Shown here: piece by piece, positions 63,830 to 64,000 of the stretch
Layout: each line of letters starts with the position of its first letter
Position numbering within the stretch: the stretch's first letter is position 1
The notes under the pieces: model-generated
Database searches by the model: none
What the model saw: only the letters and a program-made list of their open reading frames with translations
What the model was told of the DNA's origin: nothing
NCBI GenBank assembly: GCA_963761905.1
Contig: CAVXIQ010000005.1
Location: 1 to 64,000 of the forward strand
Direction of reading: 5' to 3'
DNA from: Gaiellasilicea sp963761905
Lineage (GTDB): Bacteria; Actinomycetota; Thermoleophilia; Gaiellales; Gaiellaceae
Length of the DNA: 64,000 nt
Translations under genes and position numbers: made by a program

Positions 63830-64000
63830 ATGGTCTCAGTTGATCACGCCCTCCAGGAGTGGATCGTCGATCACCGCATCGGGGTGCTCGACCCGCTCCT
63901 CGAGGCGATCACGCTCGCCGGTTCCTTCGGTCTGATCTGGCTGGCGCTCGCGATCGTGCTCGCCGGCCCGATGTGGCGACGACCGACCCTCGCAGCTCGT
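63830..64000 (+). CDS. PAP2-family phosphatase, N-terminus only (partial)
   Basis: 57 codons to the window edge. WIVDHRIGVLDPLLEAITLAG and FGLIWLALAIVLAGPMW match the N-terminal helices of PAP2-type membrane phosphatases of the undecaprenyl-pyrophosphate phosphatase-like kind. The catalytic motifs lie outside the window, so the family call rests on the N-terminus alone. Confidence 0.6.
   Translation, partial: MVSVDHALQEWIVDHRIGVLDPLLEAITLAGSFGLIWLALAIVLAGPMWRRPTLAAR

Overview
The window is GC-rich DNA with dense, mostly non-overlapping genes on both strands. It looks like a chromosomal segment of an actinobacterium, most likely a deep lineage such as Thermoleophilia (Gaiellales/Solirubrobacterales). 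The clues are the dnaK-grpE-dnaJ-hspR-clpB operon, an actinobacterial-type inositol-1-phosphate synthase, an F420-type luciferase-like oxidoreductase, the eno-ftsB-DUF501 order, and the rsmI/metG/tatD/rsmA/ispE and glmU/prs/rplY/pth/mfd/mazG/eno blocks. The lineage is inferred from gene content and order only; no database search was possible. No phage, insertion sequence, CRISPR array or plasmid feature was seen, and no gene-free stretch exceeds 300 bases.

Layout. 1-7 kb: the N-terminus of an AAA/LuxR-like regulator, a badly frameshifted AfsR-type regulator, a SnoaL-like protein, and three exported proteins (one with a collagen-like stretch and a tail-collar domain). 7-13.5 kb: the HspR-type heat-shock chaperone operon, read leftwards from dnaK, with two tiny genes at its end. 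13.5-19 kb: two EamA permeases, an M29 aminopeptidase, a luciferase-like oxidoreductase, CsbD and MoaA. 19-22.4 kb: a phosphatidylinositol block (PAP2-like membrane protein, phosphatidylinositol-phosphate synthase, HIT protein, and inositol-1-phosphate synthase whose reading frame continues upstream into a tandem ribbon-helix-helix DNA-binding region behind a repeated palindromic operator). 22.4-30.6 kb: an exported intradiol-dioxygenase-like protein, GGDEF remnant, LtrA, GNAT, a glycosyltransferase-PHP fusion, a uracil-DNA-glycosylase-like protein, a presenilin-like membrane protein and an RlmD-like rRNA methylase. 30.6-38.4 kb: enolase-superfamily protein with psuG and psuK, cell-envelope proteins (GT-C, LCP), glucokinase, rsmI. 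38.4-46.4 kb: M23 peptidase, metG, tatD, rsmA, ispE, tRNA-Gln, glmU, prs. 46.4-64 kb: small membrane proteins, rplY, pth, tag, greA, a heterodimeric ABC exporter, mfd, a PrsA/SurA-type lipoprotein, mazG, eno, pyk, ftsB, DUF501, a HTH-receiver fusion and the start of another PAP2 protein.

Two properties run through the window. First, many genes that begin a transcription unit have no ribosome-binding site but carry a TAnnnT hexamer 6-8 bases before the start codon, which implies widespread leaderless mRNAs. Second, several genes, including essential ones (eno, grpE, dnaJ), carry single-base or two-base frameshifts while their protein sequence is otherwise well conserved. This is best explained by indel errors in the sequence, except perhaps for the regulator at 174-3012 and the GGDEF remnant, which carry many shifts.
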